Of a stretch of 56,051 nucleotides of DNA, positions 35,654 through 44,836 are shown piece by piece. Numbering within the stretch: the stretch's first letter is position 1; every line of letters starts with the position of its first letter. The notes under the pieces were generated by a model, which saw only the letters and a program-made list of their open reading frames with translations, had not been told where the DNA came from and made no database searches. Source of the DNA: Campylobacteraceae bacterium (GTDB lineage Bacteria > Campylobacterota > Campylobacteria > Campylobacterales > Sulfurospirillaceae); NCBI GenBank assembly GCA_026988975.1, contig JALSKH010000095.1, positions 1 to 56,051 on the forward strand, in the 5' to 3' direction. Position numbers and translations under genes: made by a program.

Positions 35654-36418
35654 GTGGCTAAATCAAGCTACATTGCAAAATCCAGGGCTTCTCTCGAAGC
35701 CCTAAAATCTGCCAATTTACTTAAAAGTTTAAATTTAACAGTTCTAATTTATGGTGAAGTTGGTGTAGGAAAAAAAAGTTTAGGTAGATATATATTTGAA
35801 GATGCCCCGATGATTGACGGTGCATCGCAAGAAAAGTTATATAAAGCACTTGAACTTAACGAAAAACTTATCATAACAAATTTTGATAGAATAAAAAATT
35901 TTGATAAACTCAAAAAAATAGTGGAAATTTATAAAAATAAAATAGTAGCGACAACAAGCAAAGAGATAAACTCAAAACTAGAAGATGATTTTTTTAGTTT
36001 AAAGATTTTTATACCACCGCTTAAAGAGAGACCTGAAGATGTGAAGGCGTTGAGTCTGAATTTTTTAGAAGAGGCAAAAACTATTTTTGGTGATTTGCCA
36101 AAAGATATAGATATAAAAAGTTTAAATTTAGACTTAAGTCAAAATGCGCACTCTTTAAAAAGATCAATTTACAAAGCATATTTTTTAAATATCCTTGCAC
36201 AAGAGGATATTTTAGAGATATTCGAAAATTTACTATATGAAAAGCTTGAAGATGGATATGATTATAAAAAACTGATGCGATTATTTGAAGTACCACTTAT
36301 AAAAAGTGGATTCAAAATGTTTGGTTCGCAGTTATCCATGAGCAAAGCATTTGGTATAAATAGAAACACTTTGAGAAAGAAGATAAAAGAGTATGATTTG
36401 CAAGGAGTAAGTAGATGA
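35654..36418 (+). CDS. Degenerate NtrC-like AAA protein with Fis-type HTH
   Basis: 254 residues from GTG. The Walker A is kept (GEVGVGKKSLGRY near 33), but no D-E Walker B is visible (IITNFDRI stands there) and the GAFTGA loop needed to contact sigma54 is absent; IPPLKERPEDV, the sensor-I/Arg area of NtrC proteins, remains. The C-terminus has a Fis-like HTH (SMSKAFGINRNTLRKKIKEY). It probably binds DNA but cannot act as an ordinary sigma54 activator. Overlaps fabD by 4 bp, so co-expressed with it. Confidence 0.8.
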   Translation: MAKSSYIAKSRASLEALKSANLLKSLNLTVLIYGEVGVGKKSLGRYIFEDAPMIDGASQEKLYKALELNEKLIITNFDRIKNFDKLKKIVEIYKNKIVATTSKEINSKLEDDFFSLKIFIPPLKERPEDVKALSLNFLEEAKTIFGDLPKDIDIKSLNLDLSQNAHSLKRSIYKAYFLNILAQEDILEIFENLLYEKLEDGYDYKKLMRLFEVPLIKSGFKMFGSQLSMSKAFGINRNTLRKKIKEYDLQGVSR

Positions 36419-37338
36419 ATTTTGTAGCAATATTTCCAGGACAGGGAAGCCAAAAAATTGGTATGGGTAGAGATTTTTATGATAATTCAAAAATAGCACG
36501 GGAGATGTTTGAGAAAGCGAGCGATAGATTAAAATTTGACTTTAAAAAACTTCTTTTTGAAGAAAATGAAAAATTAGAACTTACACAATTTTCACAATCG
36601 GCTATTTTGTTAGTTAGCAGTGTTGCATATAAACTCTTTACTCAGGAGATAGAGGCAAAACCAAGCTTTTTTTTAGGGCACTCTTTGGGAGAATTTTCTG
36701 CACTTTGTGCAAGCGGAGCGATAGACTATCTTGATGCTCTCGAGTTGGTATATAATCGTGGATTGTTTATGAGTGAAGCTTGCGAAGGCAGAGATGTTGG
36801 CATGATGGCTCTGCTTGGATTAAGCGATGAAAAAACTGAAGATTTAGTAAATAGCGCCCAAAAAGAGGGTAAAAAGATTTGGGCTGCGAACTATAATTGT
36901 GACGGACAGATAGTCATAGCAGGAGAGAAGAGAGATTTAACTCAGATGGAGCCTATCTTTAAAAATAGCGGTGCAAAAAGGGCGATACTATTAAATATGT
37001 CTGTGGCAAGTCACTGTCCCATACTGCAACAAGCCAGAGAGAAATTATCACCTTATTTGAAAGAGTTTATAAAAGATGAATTTGATGCTCCGATTATAGC
37101 AAATATAAATGCTAAAACTTATAGCTCTAAAGAAGTGGCTATTGAGTCATTAAGCCAACAATTAGTTAGCCCTGTTTTATATAAACAATCAATAAAAAAT
37201 GTAGAAAATGAAACTGATAGATTTATAGAGTTTGGCGGAGCAGTACTCAAAGGGATAAACAGAAAAATAACCAAAAAAGAGACTATTTCGATCATTGACA
37301 TGAGTTCACTACAAAAGGCAGTAGAGAGTATAAAATGA
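36415..37338 (+). CDS. fabD: Malonyl-CoA:ACP transacylase
   Basis: 307 residues. FPGQGSQKIGMG at the N-terminus, nucleophile Ser in GHSLGEFSAL near 86, catalytic His in VASHCPI near 200, and FIEFGGAVLKG near the end. It loads malonate onto ACP for fatty acid synthesis and works with accD in this window. Overlaps both neighbours by 4 bp. Confidence 0.97.
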   Translation: MNFVAIFPGQGSQKIGMGRDFYDNSKIAREMFEKASDRLKFDFKKLLFEENEKLELTQFSQSAILLVSSVAYKLFTQEIEAKPSFFLGHSLGEFSALCASGAIDYLDALELVYNRGLFMSEACEGRDVGMMALLGLSDEKTEDLVNSAQKEGKKIWAANYNCDGQIVIAGEKRDLTQMEPIFKNSGAKRAILLNMSVASHCPILQQAREKLSPYLKEFIKDEFDAPIIANINAKTYSSKEVAIESLSQQLVSPVLYKQSIKNVENETDRFIEFGGAVLKGINRKITKKETISIIDMSSLQKAVESIK

Positions 37339-38096
37339 GAGTAGTATTAGCTCAAATTTCGCCAAAACTCCAAAAGTGTACAATAAAAGAGTTTGAAAAT
37401 TATCTTCAAGATATAGGTAATAGTATTGATTTGGTTATTTTACCAGAGCTTGCACTAAATGGTTATTTGCTAAAAGATGCTGTTTTTGAAGATGCTTATA
37501 CTATAGGTGAATTAGAGGAGTTTGCAAAGTTAGCTCAAGGTTTTGATCTGGTTTTTGGAGCGGTTTTGCAAGAAGAAAATAGATTTTTTAATAGCGCCAT
37601 TTACTGTTCAAACGGAAAGATTGTCTCAATTCATAGAAAAACTTCACTTCCAAATTATGGATTATTCCAAGAGGCAAGATTTTTTTTCAAAGGAGAAAGT
37701 GTTGCGCCTTTTATGAGCATATTTGGAAAAACCTTTGTAGTTATTTGCGAAGAGCTGTACAATGCCTCAATCATTGAAAAGATAGCATTAAATAGAGCAG
37801 ATTTGGTTGTAGTCATCTCAAACTCTCCATCAAGAGGCTTTAGCAAAGATGGACTTTTGATACAACAGCAATGGGAGTCACTTTTAGGTACAACCGCGCT
37901 TTTAAGTGGGGCAAATACCATCTTTGTAAATCGAGTAGGATTTGAAGATGGTTTAGGATTTTGGGGAGGTTCATGCGTACTAAATCCAAAAGCACAAATT
38001 CTCAAAAGAGCCAATCTTTTTCAGGAGCAAAAACTTATAGTTGATATAGATGAAAAACTCTCCCAAACACAAAAATACCTACTAAGAGAGTATTAA
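37335..38096 (+). CDS. Carbon-nitrogen hydrolase (nitrilase superfamily)
   Basis: 253 residues. The catalytic triad is visible: Glu in LPELALNGY near 38, Lys in IHRKTSLPNYG near 101 and Cys in FVVICEELYN near 137. It hydrolyses an amide or nitrile; similarity to NAD synthetase glutaminase or omega-amidase types cannot be resolved by eye. It sits between fabD and mtnN in a tight operon. Confidence 0.9.
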   Translation: MRVVLAQISPKLQKCTIKEFENYLQDIGNSIDLVILPELALNGYLLKDAVFEDAYTIGELEEFAKLAQGFDLVFGAVLQEENRFFNSAIYCSNGKIVSIHRKTSLPNYGLFQEARFFFKGESVAPFMSIFGKTFVVICEELYNASIIEKIALNRADLVVVISNSPSRGFSKDGLLIQQQWESLLGTTALLSGANTIFVNRVGFEDGLGFWGGSCVLNPKAQILKRANLFQEQKLIVDIDEKLSQTQKYLLREY

Positions 38097-38108
38097 AAGG
38101 GATATTAG

Positions 38109-38807
38109 ATGAAATTAGCCATTATGGGTGCGATGCCCGAAGAGATAGAGCCGTTATTGGAGTATTTTAAAAATTATAAAACCATAGAGTATGCAAAAAA
38201 CAAATTTTACTTTGTAGAGTATAGAAACCAAGAGATAGTTATCGCTTATAGCAAGATTGGCAAGGTAAATGCAACGATTACAGCGGCTACTTTGATAGAA
38301 AAATTTGGTTGCCAAAAACTGCTATTTAGTGGCGTTGCAGGAGCGATTAGTAGGGATCTTAAGATTGGTGATTTGGTTATAGCCACGGCTTTAGCTCAAC
38401 ATGATTTGGATATCACAGCATTTGGACATCCTCATGGTTATGTTCCAGAGGGTTCTGTTTTTGAAAAGGCCGACCAAGATTTGATTAAGATTGCAAAAGA
38501 GGTTGCATTACAAAAGGATATTTTACTAAAAGAGACCACTATAGCAACGGGCGACCAATTTATCTGTGATGTACAAAAAAAAGAGTGGATAGAAGATACA
38601 TTTGGTGCGGGAGCGCTAGAGATGGAAGGGGCAGCAGTTGCTCTTACATGTAATGCTTTAAATATACCATTTTTTATACTTCGCTCCATAAGTGATGCGG
38701 CTGATATGGACGCTAGTTTTAGTTTTGATGAATTTTTAAAATCATCGGCTAAAGTTAGTGCAGATTTTATAATTTCAATGATAGATAAGATAGTTGATAA
38801 ATCTTAG
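38109..38807 (+). CDS. mtnN: 5'-methylthioadenosine/S-adenosylhomocysteine nucleosidase
   Basis: 232 residues. MKLAIMGAMPEEIEPLLEYF, the phosphate-turn equivalent FSGVAGAI near 76, ALEMEGAAVALTC near 172 and catalytic Asp in RSISDAADMDA near 195. Recycles MTA/SAH; in this phylum the same enzyme also cleaves aminodeoxyfutalosine for menaquinone. Overlaps ttcA by 14 bp. Confidence 0.95.
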   Translation: MKLAIMGAMPEEIEPLLEYFKNYKTIEYAKNKFYFVEYRNQEIVIAYSKIGKVNATITAATLIEKFGCQKLLFSGVAGAISRDLKIGDLVIATALAQHDLDITAFGHPHGYVPEGSVFEKADQDLIKIAKEVALQKDILLKETTIATGDQFICDVQKKEWIEDTFGAGALEMEGAAVALTCNALNIPFFILRSISDAADMDASFSFDEFLKSSAKVSADFIISMIDKIVDKS

Positions 38808-39546
38808 TAAAAAACTGCTTAGAGTTGTAGGCAAAACAAATGCAAGATATGCTCTTATAAAAGAGGGTGATAAAATTCTTCTTGGGCTCAGTGGAGGTAA
38901 AGATTCCCTCTGCTTAGCTCATATACTAGCCCATATGCAAAGAGTCGCTCCATTTGATTTTAAATTTCAAACAGTTACGATAGCTTATGGTATGGGAGAA
39001 AATCTAGAGATACTGCACGAGCATTGTTTAAGACATGATATTCCCCACGAGATTTATGATACTAAGATTTATGACCTAGCAAAGGAGAAGATACGCAAAA
39101 ACTCCTCTTTTTGTAGCTTCTTTTCTCGCATGAGAAGAGGTGCATTATATACTTATGCACTAGAAAATGGTTACAATAAATTAGCCTTAGGGCATCACTT
39201 GGATGATGCGGTAGAGAGCTTTTTTATGAACTTTTCATATAATGGCGCTCTTCGCTCAATGCCACCTAGATATATGGCTAAAAATGGATTGGAAGTGATC
39301 CGTCCACTCATACATGTAAGAGAGAGACAACTTATAGAGCAGGCAAAAGAGGCAAAGATTCCTTTAGCCAGTGACGAAGCTTGTCCTAGCATGAGATTTG
39401 ATGTGAAGATGCCAGTAAACAGAGCTAAGACAAAAGAGATGCTAAAAAAGATGGAAGATGAAAATAGAGACCTTTTTACCTCTATAAGAAAGTCATTTGA
39501 AAATATAAATTTATCTAGCTTTTGTGATGAAAATTACTTAGATTGA
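38794..39546 (+). CDS. ttcA: tRNA 2-thiocytidine synthetase TtcA
   Basis: 250 residues from TTG. PP-loop LLGLSGGKDSLCLAH near 29, LALGHHLDDAVESFFMNF near 130. TtcA binds [4Fe-4S] through CxxC plus a third Cys. Here the CxxC area reads NSSFCSFFSRMRRG with one Cys only, while the third Cys is present in EACPSMR, so cluster ligation may differ. It thiolates C32 of tRNA. Confidence 0.88.
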   Translation: MINLSKKLLRVVGKTNARYALIKEGDKILLGLSGGKDSLCLAHILAHMQRVAPFDFKFQTVTIAYGMGENLEILHEHCLRHDIPHEIYDTKIYDLAKEKIRKNSSFCSFFSRMRRGALYTYALENGYNKLALGHHLDDAVESFFMNFSYNGALRSMPPRYMAKNGLEVIRPLIHVRERQLIEQAKEAKIPLASDEACPSMRFDVKMPVNRAKTKEMLKKMEDENRDLFTSIRKSFENINLSSFCDENYLD

Positions 39547-39551
39547 TGTTG

Positions 39552-39636
39552 GATTAGAGTTGTTTTAAAGCATTTTGTGAGGCTCAGACCAACGGGAGGA
39601 TTTGCCTCTAAGAAATGCTTTAAAATAACTCTAGTC
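39552..39636. repeat. Short palindromic element E5 / possible bidirectional terminator (85 bp)
   Basis: Stem 39552-39575 pairs with 39613-39636 at 22 of 24 positions (GATTAGAGTTGTTTTAAAGC...). The inside has GAGGC/GCCTC, and on the minus strand TCCCGTTGG, close to the CCCGTAGGG centre box of E1-E4. It fills the gap between the convergent ttcA and recO stops and could end both transcripts. No T tract is seen. Confidence 0.6.
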
Positions 39637-40253
39637 TAGAAGCCTTCGCAAACGATTTGCCATAACTTCTCTATATCGTCATCACCAAAAAAGAGCGTAC
39701 TTTGATTATTGAAAAGCTCCTCTACATGTAGAGTTTTAAATGCATGTGTATAGATACACTCTTTATGGGCAGGAAGAAAGGCCCTAAGCAGCGAAACTTC
39801 TTCTGTTATCTTTTTTTCGCACTCAAAGCAGATGAAGTTTTTATGGAGCCTTCCCTCGTGTGACAAAAGTTCCACATAGGCTTCAACAGCAACTCTTTTT
39901 GAGCTTTGTTTATCCCACAGAGAGTATGATTTTTCTAGTAAGTCAAAGTAAAATTGATCTATCTCTTCGATATCTCTTAAATGTTTAAAGAAGAGTTTTA
40001 TAAATTGTTGCCATAGGTACATTTTATCCCTGTCTATATTCCATTTTACGCCTAAGTGCAAGATATTTCTGAGTTGAGCAATATTTGATTTGTAGGAGTG
40101 CTGAAGTTCAAAATCTATCTTATATCCCAGGTTTATAGTGGAATGCCTGGCTCCATAAAATCTGTAAGTAGTATATTTTCTATTTTGTGACAATATAGTG
40201 ACGATGAGATCCTCATCTCTAGCCCTATTTATGTTTATTATGTATCCTTGCAT
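39636..40253 (-). CDS. recO: DNA repair protein RecO
   Basis: 205 residues. N-terminal OB-like domain (MQGYIININRARDEDLIVTILSQ), helical middle and a zinc-like pair that is only partly kept (FICFECEKK, then AHKEC). Loads RecA in the RecFOR pathway. Divergent from gltB and convergent with ttcA. The stop codon is at the right foot of E5. Confidence 0.85.
   Translation of the reverse strand: MQGYIININRARDEDLIVTILSQNRKYTTYRFYGARHSTINLGYKIDFELQHSYKSNIAQLRNILHLGVKWNIDRDKMYLWQQFIKLFFKHLRDIEEIDQFYFDLLEKSYSLWDKQSSKRVAVEAYVELLSHEGRLHKNFICFECEKKITEEVSLLRAFLPAHKECIYTHAFKTLHVEELFNNQSTLFFGDDDIEKLWQIVCEGF
39720..39733. repeat. CTCTACATGTAGAG palindrome, perfect copy 3
   Basis: Perfect 14-bp palindrome in recO, read on the coding strand as T-L-H-V-E-E. 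Confidence 0.8.
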
Positions 40254-40365
40254 GGATGAAATCTTATCTAAATTATCTTTTATTAAAGATTAAGTTTAAA
40301 AAGGATAAATAGTACGGCAACCTACCCAAAAGAGACCATTTACCATATATTAAGCAATTTTATAG

Positions 40366-40371
40366 TATATT
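40366..40371 (+). promoter_or_regulatory. Candidate -10 box of gltB
   Basis: TATAGTATATTC; either TATAGT (40361) or TATATT (40366) could serve. It is the only such box in the recO-gltB divergent gap. Confidence 0.35.
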
Positions 40372-40408
40372 CTTTTTTCTTAAAGAAAAATAACAAAAGG
40401 TGGCTATT

Positions 40409-43400
40409 TTGAATCTTATAACTAATTTTAAAGATAATTGTGGTTTTGGTCTGCTTGCAAATATAAATAACATATCAACATACCAAAATACACTCGATGC
40501 CATAACTGCTCTAGAGAGGATGATGCACAGGGGTGCAGTTGCAGCTGATGGAAAGAGTGGTGACGGAAGTGGACTTTTGCTCTCTTTGCCAAAAGAGTTT
40601 ATGAAAAAAGAGGCAAGGAAACTAGGAGTGGATCTGCCTAGACAGTTTGCAGTCGGTATGATTTTTATGCAAAATGATGAACAAAAAGAGATAATAAATG
40701 ACATTTGCGCTAATAACGATCTCCGTGTCGTACTTTATAGGACCGTTCCGATAGATACAGATGCATTAGGACAACAGGCACTTGACATTTTGCCAAAAAT
40801 CGTACAAGTTTTTATAGAGCCATCCTCTTTGATGGCTACAAAAAGATTTGAAGCTCTTTTGTATTTAAGTAGAAAAGAGATTGAAAACCGCCTTAGTGAT
40901 TATGAAGATTTTTATATAGCATCTTTTTCAAATAGTGTTATCTCTTACAAGGGTTTGGTGATGCCAACTCATATAAAAGAGTTTTATAAAGATTTGCGTG
41001 ACAGTGATTTTAAAACAAAATTTGCACTATTTCATCAAAGATTTTCGACAAATACCCTTCCACAGTGGAGATTGGCTCAACCATTTAGGACGCTAGCTCA
41101 TAATGGTGAAATCAACTCTATCTCAGCAAACAGAGCAAATATCAGAGCAAGATACAGTTCACTAAAAAGTTCCGTTTTTTCTGATAAAGAGTTGAAAAAA
41201 CTTTTCCCAATAACAAGTAACGATGTAAGTGATAGTGCCAGTTTGGATAATATGTTCGAATTCATGATTGTAAATGGATATGATTTCTTTAAGGCCATCA
41301 GATCTTTGATTCCAATGCCTTGGCAAAACGCACCATATATCGATAGTGAGCTTAGATCCTTTTATGAATACTCTAGTATAAATTTTGACCCATGGGATGG
41401 ACCAGCTGCGGTATCTTTTACCGATGGCAGATATGTAGCTTGTGTTTTAGATAGAAATGGCTTAAGACCAGCAAAGTACATCATAACAAAAGATGACAGA
41501 ATCATCATCTCTAGCGAATATGGAGTGCTTGATATTCCTGATTCGCAGATAATAGAACAAGGAAGATTACAAAGTGGTCAAATCATTGGGCTTGACTTGA
41601 AATACAATAAAGTTTTAAAGAGTAAAGATATAGATAACTATATAAAATCCTCAAAACCTTATGGAGCATGGCTTAATGAAAACCTTATCTATCTTCAAGA
41701 GTATGTGGATATGCCTTTTGAAAAAACAAGTGATTATGAGAAGGAAAATATCGCATATAAGCAGAGATTTTTCAATATAACCCAAGAATTTTTAGATATG
41801 GTCATAAGACCGATGATGAGAGATGGCAAAGAGGGAGTTGGTGCTATGGGTGACGATACACCCCTAGCCGCATTTAGCTCTAAGCAGAGAAATTTTAGTG
41901 ATTTCTTTAAGCAAAAATTTGCGCAAGTAACAAATCCCCCGATAGATCCTATTAGGGAAAAAATTGTCATGAGTCTAAATACAGGCTTTGGTAAACTGAA
42001 CAATATACTAGATGAGACCCCTGAACACTCAGTGCGTATCAAAACAATTTCACCTATATTGATGCAAGAGAAGATGGAGGTTCTACAATCATTTGGGGAT
42101 GAGAGTAAGCCTCGATATATGCCATCACTAAAATCAAAAGTTTTTTCTACCCTTTTTGAAGATAATCTAAAAGGTAGTTTGGAGGATTTAGCTTACGATG
42201 TAGTGGAAGCTGTGAGAAATGATGCCGTTACCATGGTATATCTTGATGATAGAGGGATGAATACAAAGAGTAAACCGATGCCAATGCTCATGTGCATAGG
42301 AAAGATTCACGAAGTTTTGCTTGATGAGGGCTTAAGAGATATTGTTAGTATAATCGTAACTTCAGGTGAGGCTTTGGATTCGCACTCATGTGCTTGTATG
42401 ATCGGCTTTGGTGCAAGTGCTATCTATCCGTATATGCTATACGCTTCTGTTTTAGAGGAGGCAAAAAGAAGAGAATTAAGTAGATACGAGATAAAAACGA
42501 GTCTCAAAAATGCAAATCATGCTATAAATCAGGGCTTACTAAAAATCATATCAAAGATGGGAATAGCAACAATCTCATCATATAGAAACTCTGCACTATT
42601 TGACTCTATAGGTCTATCAAATGAGATTGTTGAGGATTGCTTTGATGGTGCTTATGCACTATTGCCCGGCTTGGGATATGATGATATAGAAAAAAAGATA
42701 AATTATAACCACAAAAAAGCATATGATATAGATATAAGCAAAAGACTGTTTCCATTAGAGATAGGCGGTTTTTATAAATACTTGGATAAAAATGAGTTTC
42801 ACGCATTTAATCCTAGCGTAGTGCATGCTATCCATAAACTTGCTAAGAGTGGAGAGAGAGAAGATTACAACTCTTTTGCGGATATCGTAAATGGTAGAGA
42901 TAGAAAGATGATTCGAGACTTTTTGAAGTTAAAATCTGACAAAGAGCCGATTGGTATAGACGAGGTTGAGCCAAAAGAGGAGATATTTAAGAGGTTTAAT
43001 ACTGCTGCCATGAGTTTAGGCTCTATATCACCCGAAGCACATGAAGCCTTGGCAGAGGCTATGAACAGACTAGGTGGAATGTCAAACTCTGGCGAAGGCG
43101 GAGAGGCACCACAAAGGCTTAAGAGCATCAAAAGATCCAAGATAAAGCAGATAGCGAGTGGAAGATTTGGAGTAACTCCTGAGTATCTAAGGAGTGCTGA
43201 AGAGATACAGATAAAAGTAGCACAAGGTGCAAAACCAGGAGAGGGTGGACAGCTCCCAGGTCACAAAGTATCGCCACTTATCGCAAGCTTAAGATATACG
43301 ATTCCAGGTGTTACGCTCATATCTCCTCCTCCTCATCATGATATTTATTCAATAGAGGATTTAGCTCAGTTGATATTTGATCTTAAACAGATAAATCCAG

Positions 43401-44833
43401 ATGCTATCATAACAGTTAAGCTGGTTTCAACTGCTGGAGTAGGAACTATCGCCGCAGGTGTTGCCAAAGCGTATGCTGATAAAATCATCATTTCAGGTGG
43501 AGATGGTGGTACAGGAGCAGCGCCTCTTAGTTCTATAAAATTTGCAGGAAATCCTTGGGAATTAGGTCTTAGTGAAGCTCACAATGCCCTAAAAGCAAAT
43601 TTTTTAAGAGGAAAAGTGCATCTTCAGACTGATGGTGGTCTAAAAACAGGGCTCGATGTTGTAAAAGCAGCACTTCTAGGAGCTGAGAGTTATGCTTTTG
43701 GTACTCTAGCTTTAACGATGCTAGGTTGTAAAATTTTAAGGATATGTCATCTAAATAAATGCTCCGTTGGTGTCGCAACACAAGATAAAAAATTAAGAGA
43801 GTTTTTTATAGGAAATGTTGATAAATTGGTAAATTTCTTTAACTTTTTAGCCGAAGATATAAGAGAGATACTAGCGAGTCTAGGATACAAACGAATAGAA
43901 GATATAGTGGGAAGAAGCGATCTGTTAGAAGTCATAGATGATAAACTAGCTCAAAAGTTTGATTTCTCTTCTGTTTTGATGAGGCTAGAGGGGCAAGATA
44001 CATATCTAGGTATTCCAAATCATCCGTTTGATAGCAACTCTTACGAAAAAGAGATACTAAAAGAGGTCTATAAAGCTATTCAAAATCCTGATGAAAAAGT
44101 AGTCGTTCATAAAGAGATAAAAAATACAAATAGAAGTTTTGGAACACTAGTTAGTGGCGAGATAGCAAAGTATTATGGAAATGATGGTTTAAAGGAAGAT
44201 AGTATAATCTTTAACTTAAAAGGAACAGCAGGTCAGTCTTTGGGGGCATTCTTAACTAATGGCATAAAGATAGATTTAGTCGGTTCTGCAAATGATTATG
44301 TTGGAAAAGGAATGAATGGCGGAAAAATTGTCATTACTCCAACATATCAAAAGAGTGATTATGCGATCGCAGGAAATACTTGTCTATATGGTGCAACAGG
44401 AGGTAAACTTTTTGTTGCTGGTGTTGTCGGTGAGAGATTTTGTGTTAGAAATTCAGGTGCTACAGTTGTTGTTGAGGGTACAGGAGACCATGCTTGTGAA
44501 TATATGACAGGCGGAGTTGTAGCAATCCTCGGCAATACAGGAGTAAATTTTGGTGCGGGAATGACAGGTGGAATCGCTTTTGTATATGATGAAAACAGAG
44601 AATTTATAGACAAATTAAATCAAGAACTAGTTATAGCAGTTAGAGTAGATATAGACGAGATGGATGAGGCTAAACATTTTCTTAAAAGATTGCTTAGAAC
44701 ACATATAAATGAGACAGACAGCAAGAAGGCAAAAAAGATACTAGAAGATTTCAGACACAATGTCAGGGATTTTTGGATGGTTATGCCAAAAGATATGACC
44801 AAAATACCACTAAATCCAGATGAGGGAGATTAA
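40409..44833 (+). CDS. gltB: Glutamate synthase large subunit
   Basis: About 1474 residues. I prefer the TTG at 40409 because AAAGGTGG sits 5 bp before it; the track's GTG at 40400 lies inside that site. The class II amidotransferase nucleophile Cys is in DNCGFGLLAN, with FSTNTLPQWRLAQPFRTLAHNGEIN near 215. The FMN/glutamate synthase domain has GAKPGEGGQLPG and SGGDGGTGAAPLSS, the [3Fe-4S] site is CKILRICHLNKC, and the GXGXG beta-helix ends the protein. With GltD it makes two glutamates from glutamine and 2-oxoglutarate. Confidence 0.97.
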   Translation: MNLITNFKDNCGFGLLANINNISTYQNTLDAITALERMMHRGAVAADGKSGDGSGLLLSLPKEFMKKEARKLGVDLPRQFAVGMIFMQNDEQKEIINDICANNDLRVVLYRTVPIDTDALGQQALDILPKIVQVFIEPSSLMATKRFEALLYLSRKEIENRLSDYEDFYIASFSNSVISYKGLVMPTHIKEFYKDLRDSDFKTKFALFHQRFSTNTLPQWRLAQPFRTLAHNGEINSISANRANIRARYSSLKSSVFSDKELKKLFPITSNDVSDSASLDNMFEFMIVNGYDFFKAIRSLIPMPWQNAPYIDSELRSFYEYSSINFDPWDGPAAVSFTDGRYVACVLDRNGLRPAKYIITKDDRIIISSEYGVLDIPDSQIIEQGRLQSGQIIGLDLKYNKVLKSKDIDNYIKSSKPYGAWLNENLIYLQEYVDMPFEKTSDYEKENIAYKQRFFNITQEFLDMVIRPMMRDGKEGVGAMGDDTPLAAFSSKQRNFSDFFKQKFAQVTNPPIDPIREKIVMSLNTGFGKLNNILDETPEHSVRIKTISPILMQEKMEVLQSFGDESKPRYMPSLKSKVFSTLFEDNLKGSLEDLAYDVVEAVRNDAVTMVYLDDRGMNTKSKPMPMLMCIGKIHEVLLDEGLRDIVSIIVTSGEALDSHSCACMIGFGASAIYPYMLYASVLEEAKRRELSRYEIKTSLKNANHAINQGLLKIISKMGIATISSYRNSALFDSIGLSNEIVEDCFDGAYALLPGLGYDDIEKKINYNHKKAYDIDISKRLFPLEIGGFYKYLDKNEFHAFNPSVVHAIHKLAKSGEREDYNSFADIVNGRDRKMIRDFLKLKSDKEPIGIDEVEPKEEIFKRFNTAAMSLGSISPEAHEALAEAMNRLGGMSNSGEGGEAPQRLKSIKRSKIKQIASGRFGVTPEYLRSAEEIQIKVAQGAKPGEGGQLPGHKVSPLIASLRYTIPGVTLISPPPHHDIYSIEDLAQLIFDLKQINPDAIITVKLVSTAGVGTIAAGVAKAYADKIIISGGDGGTGAAPLSSIKFAGNPWELGLSEAHNALKANFLRGKVHLQTDGGLKTGLDVVKAALLGAESYAFGTLALTMLGCKILRICHLNKCSVGVATQDKKLREFFIGNVDKLVNFFNFLAEDIREILASLGYKRIEDIVGRSDLLEVIDDKLAQKFDFSSVLMRLEGQDTYLGIPNHPFDSNSYEKEILKEVYKAIQNPDEKVVVHKEIKNTNRSFGTLVSGEIAKYYGNDGLKEDSIIFNLKGTAGQSLGAFLTNGIKIDLVGSANDYVGKGMNGGKIVITPTYQKSDYAIAGNTCLYGATGGKLFVAGVVGERFCVRNSGATVVVEGTGDHACEYMTGGVVAILGNTGVNFGAGMTGGIAFVYDENREFIDKLNQELVIAVRVDIDEMDEAKHFLKRLLRTHINETDSKKAKKILEDFRHNVRDFWMVMPKDMTKIPLNPDEGD

Positions 44834-44836
44834 GAG

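Noticed and set aside
43569-44613. Antisense ORFs of 70-84 codons opposite gltB, and many similar track lines elsewhere (for example 26002-26349 opposite atpA).
   Set aside because: They are shadows of strongly conserved genes with no ribosome-binding site or recognisable protein features.
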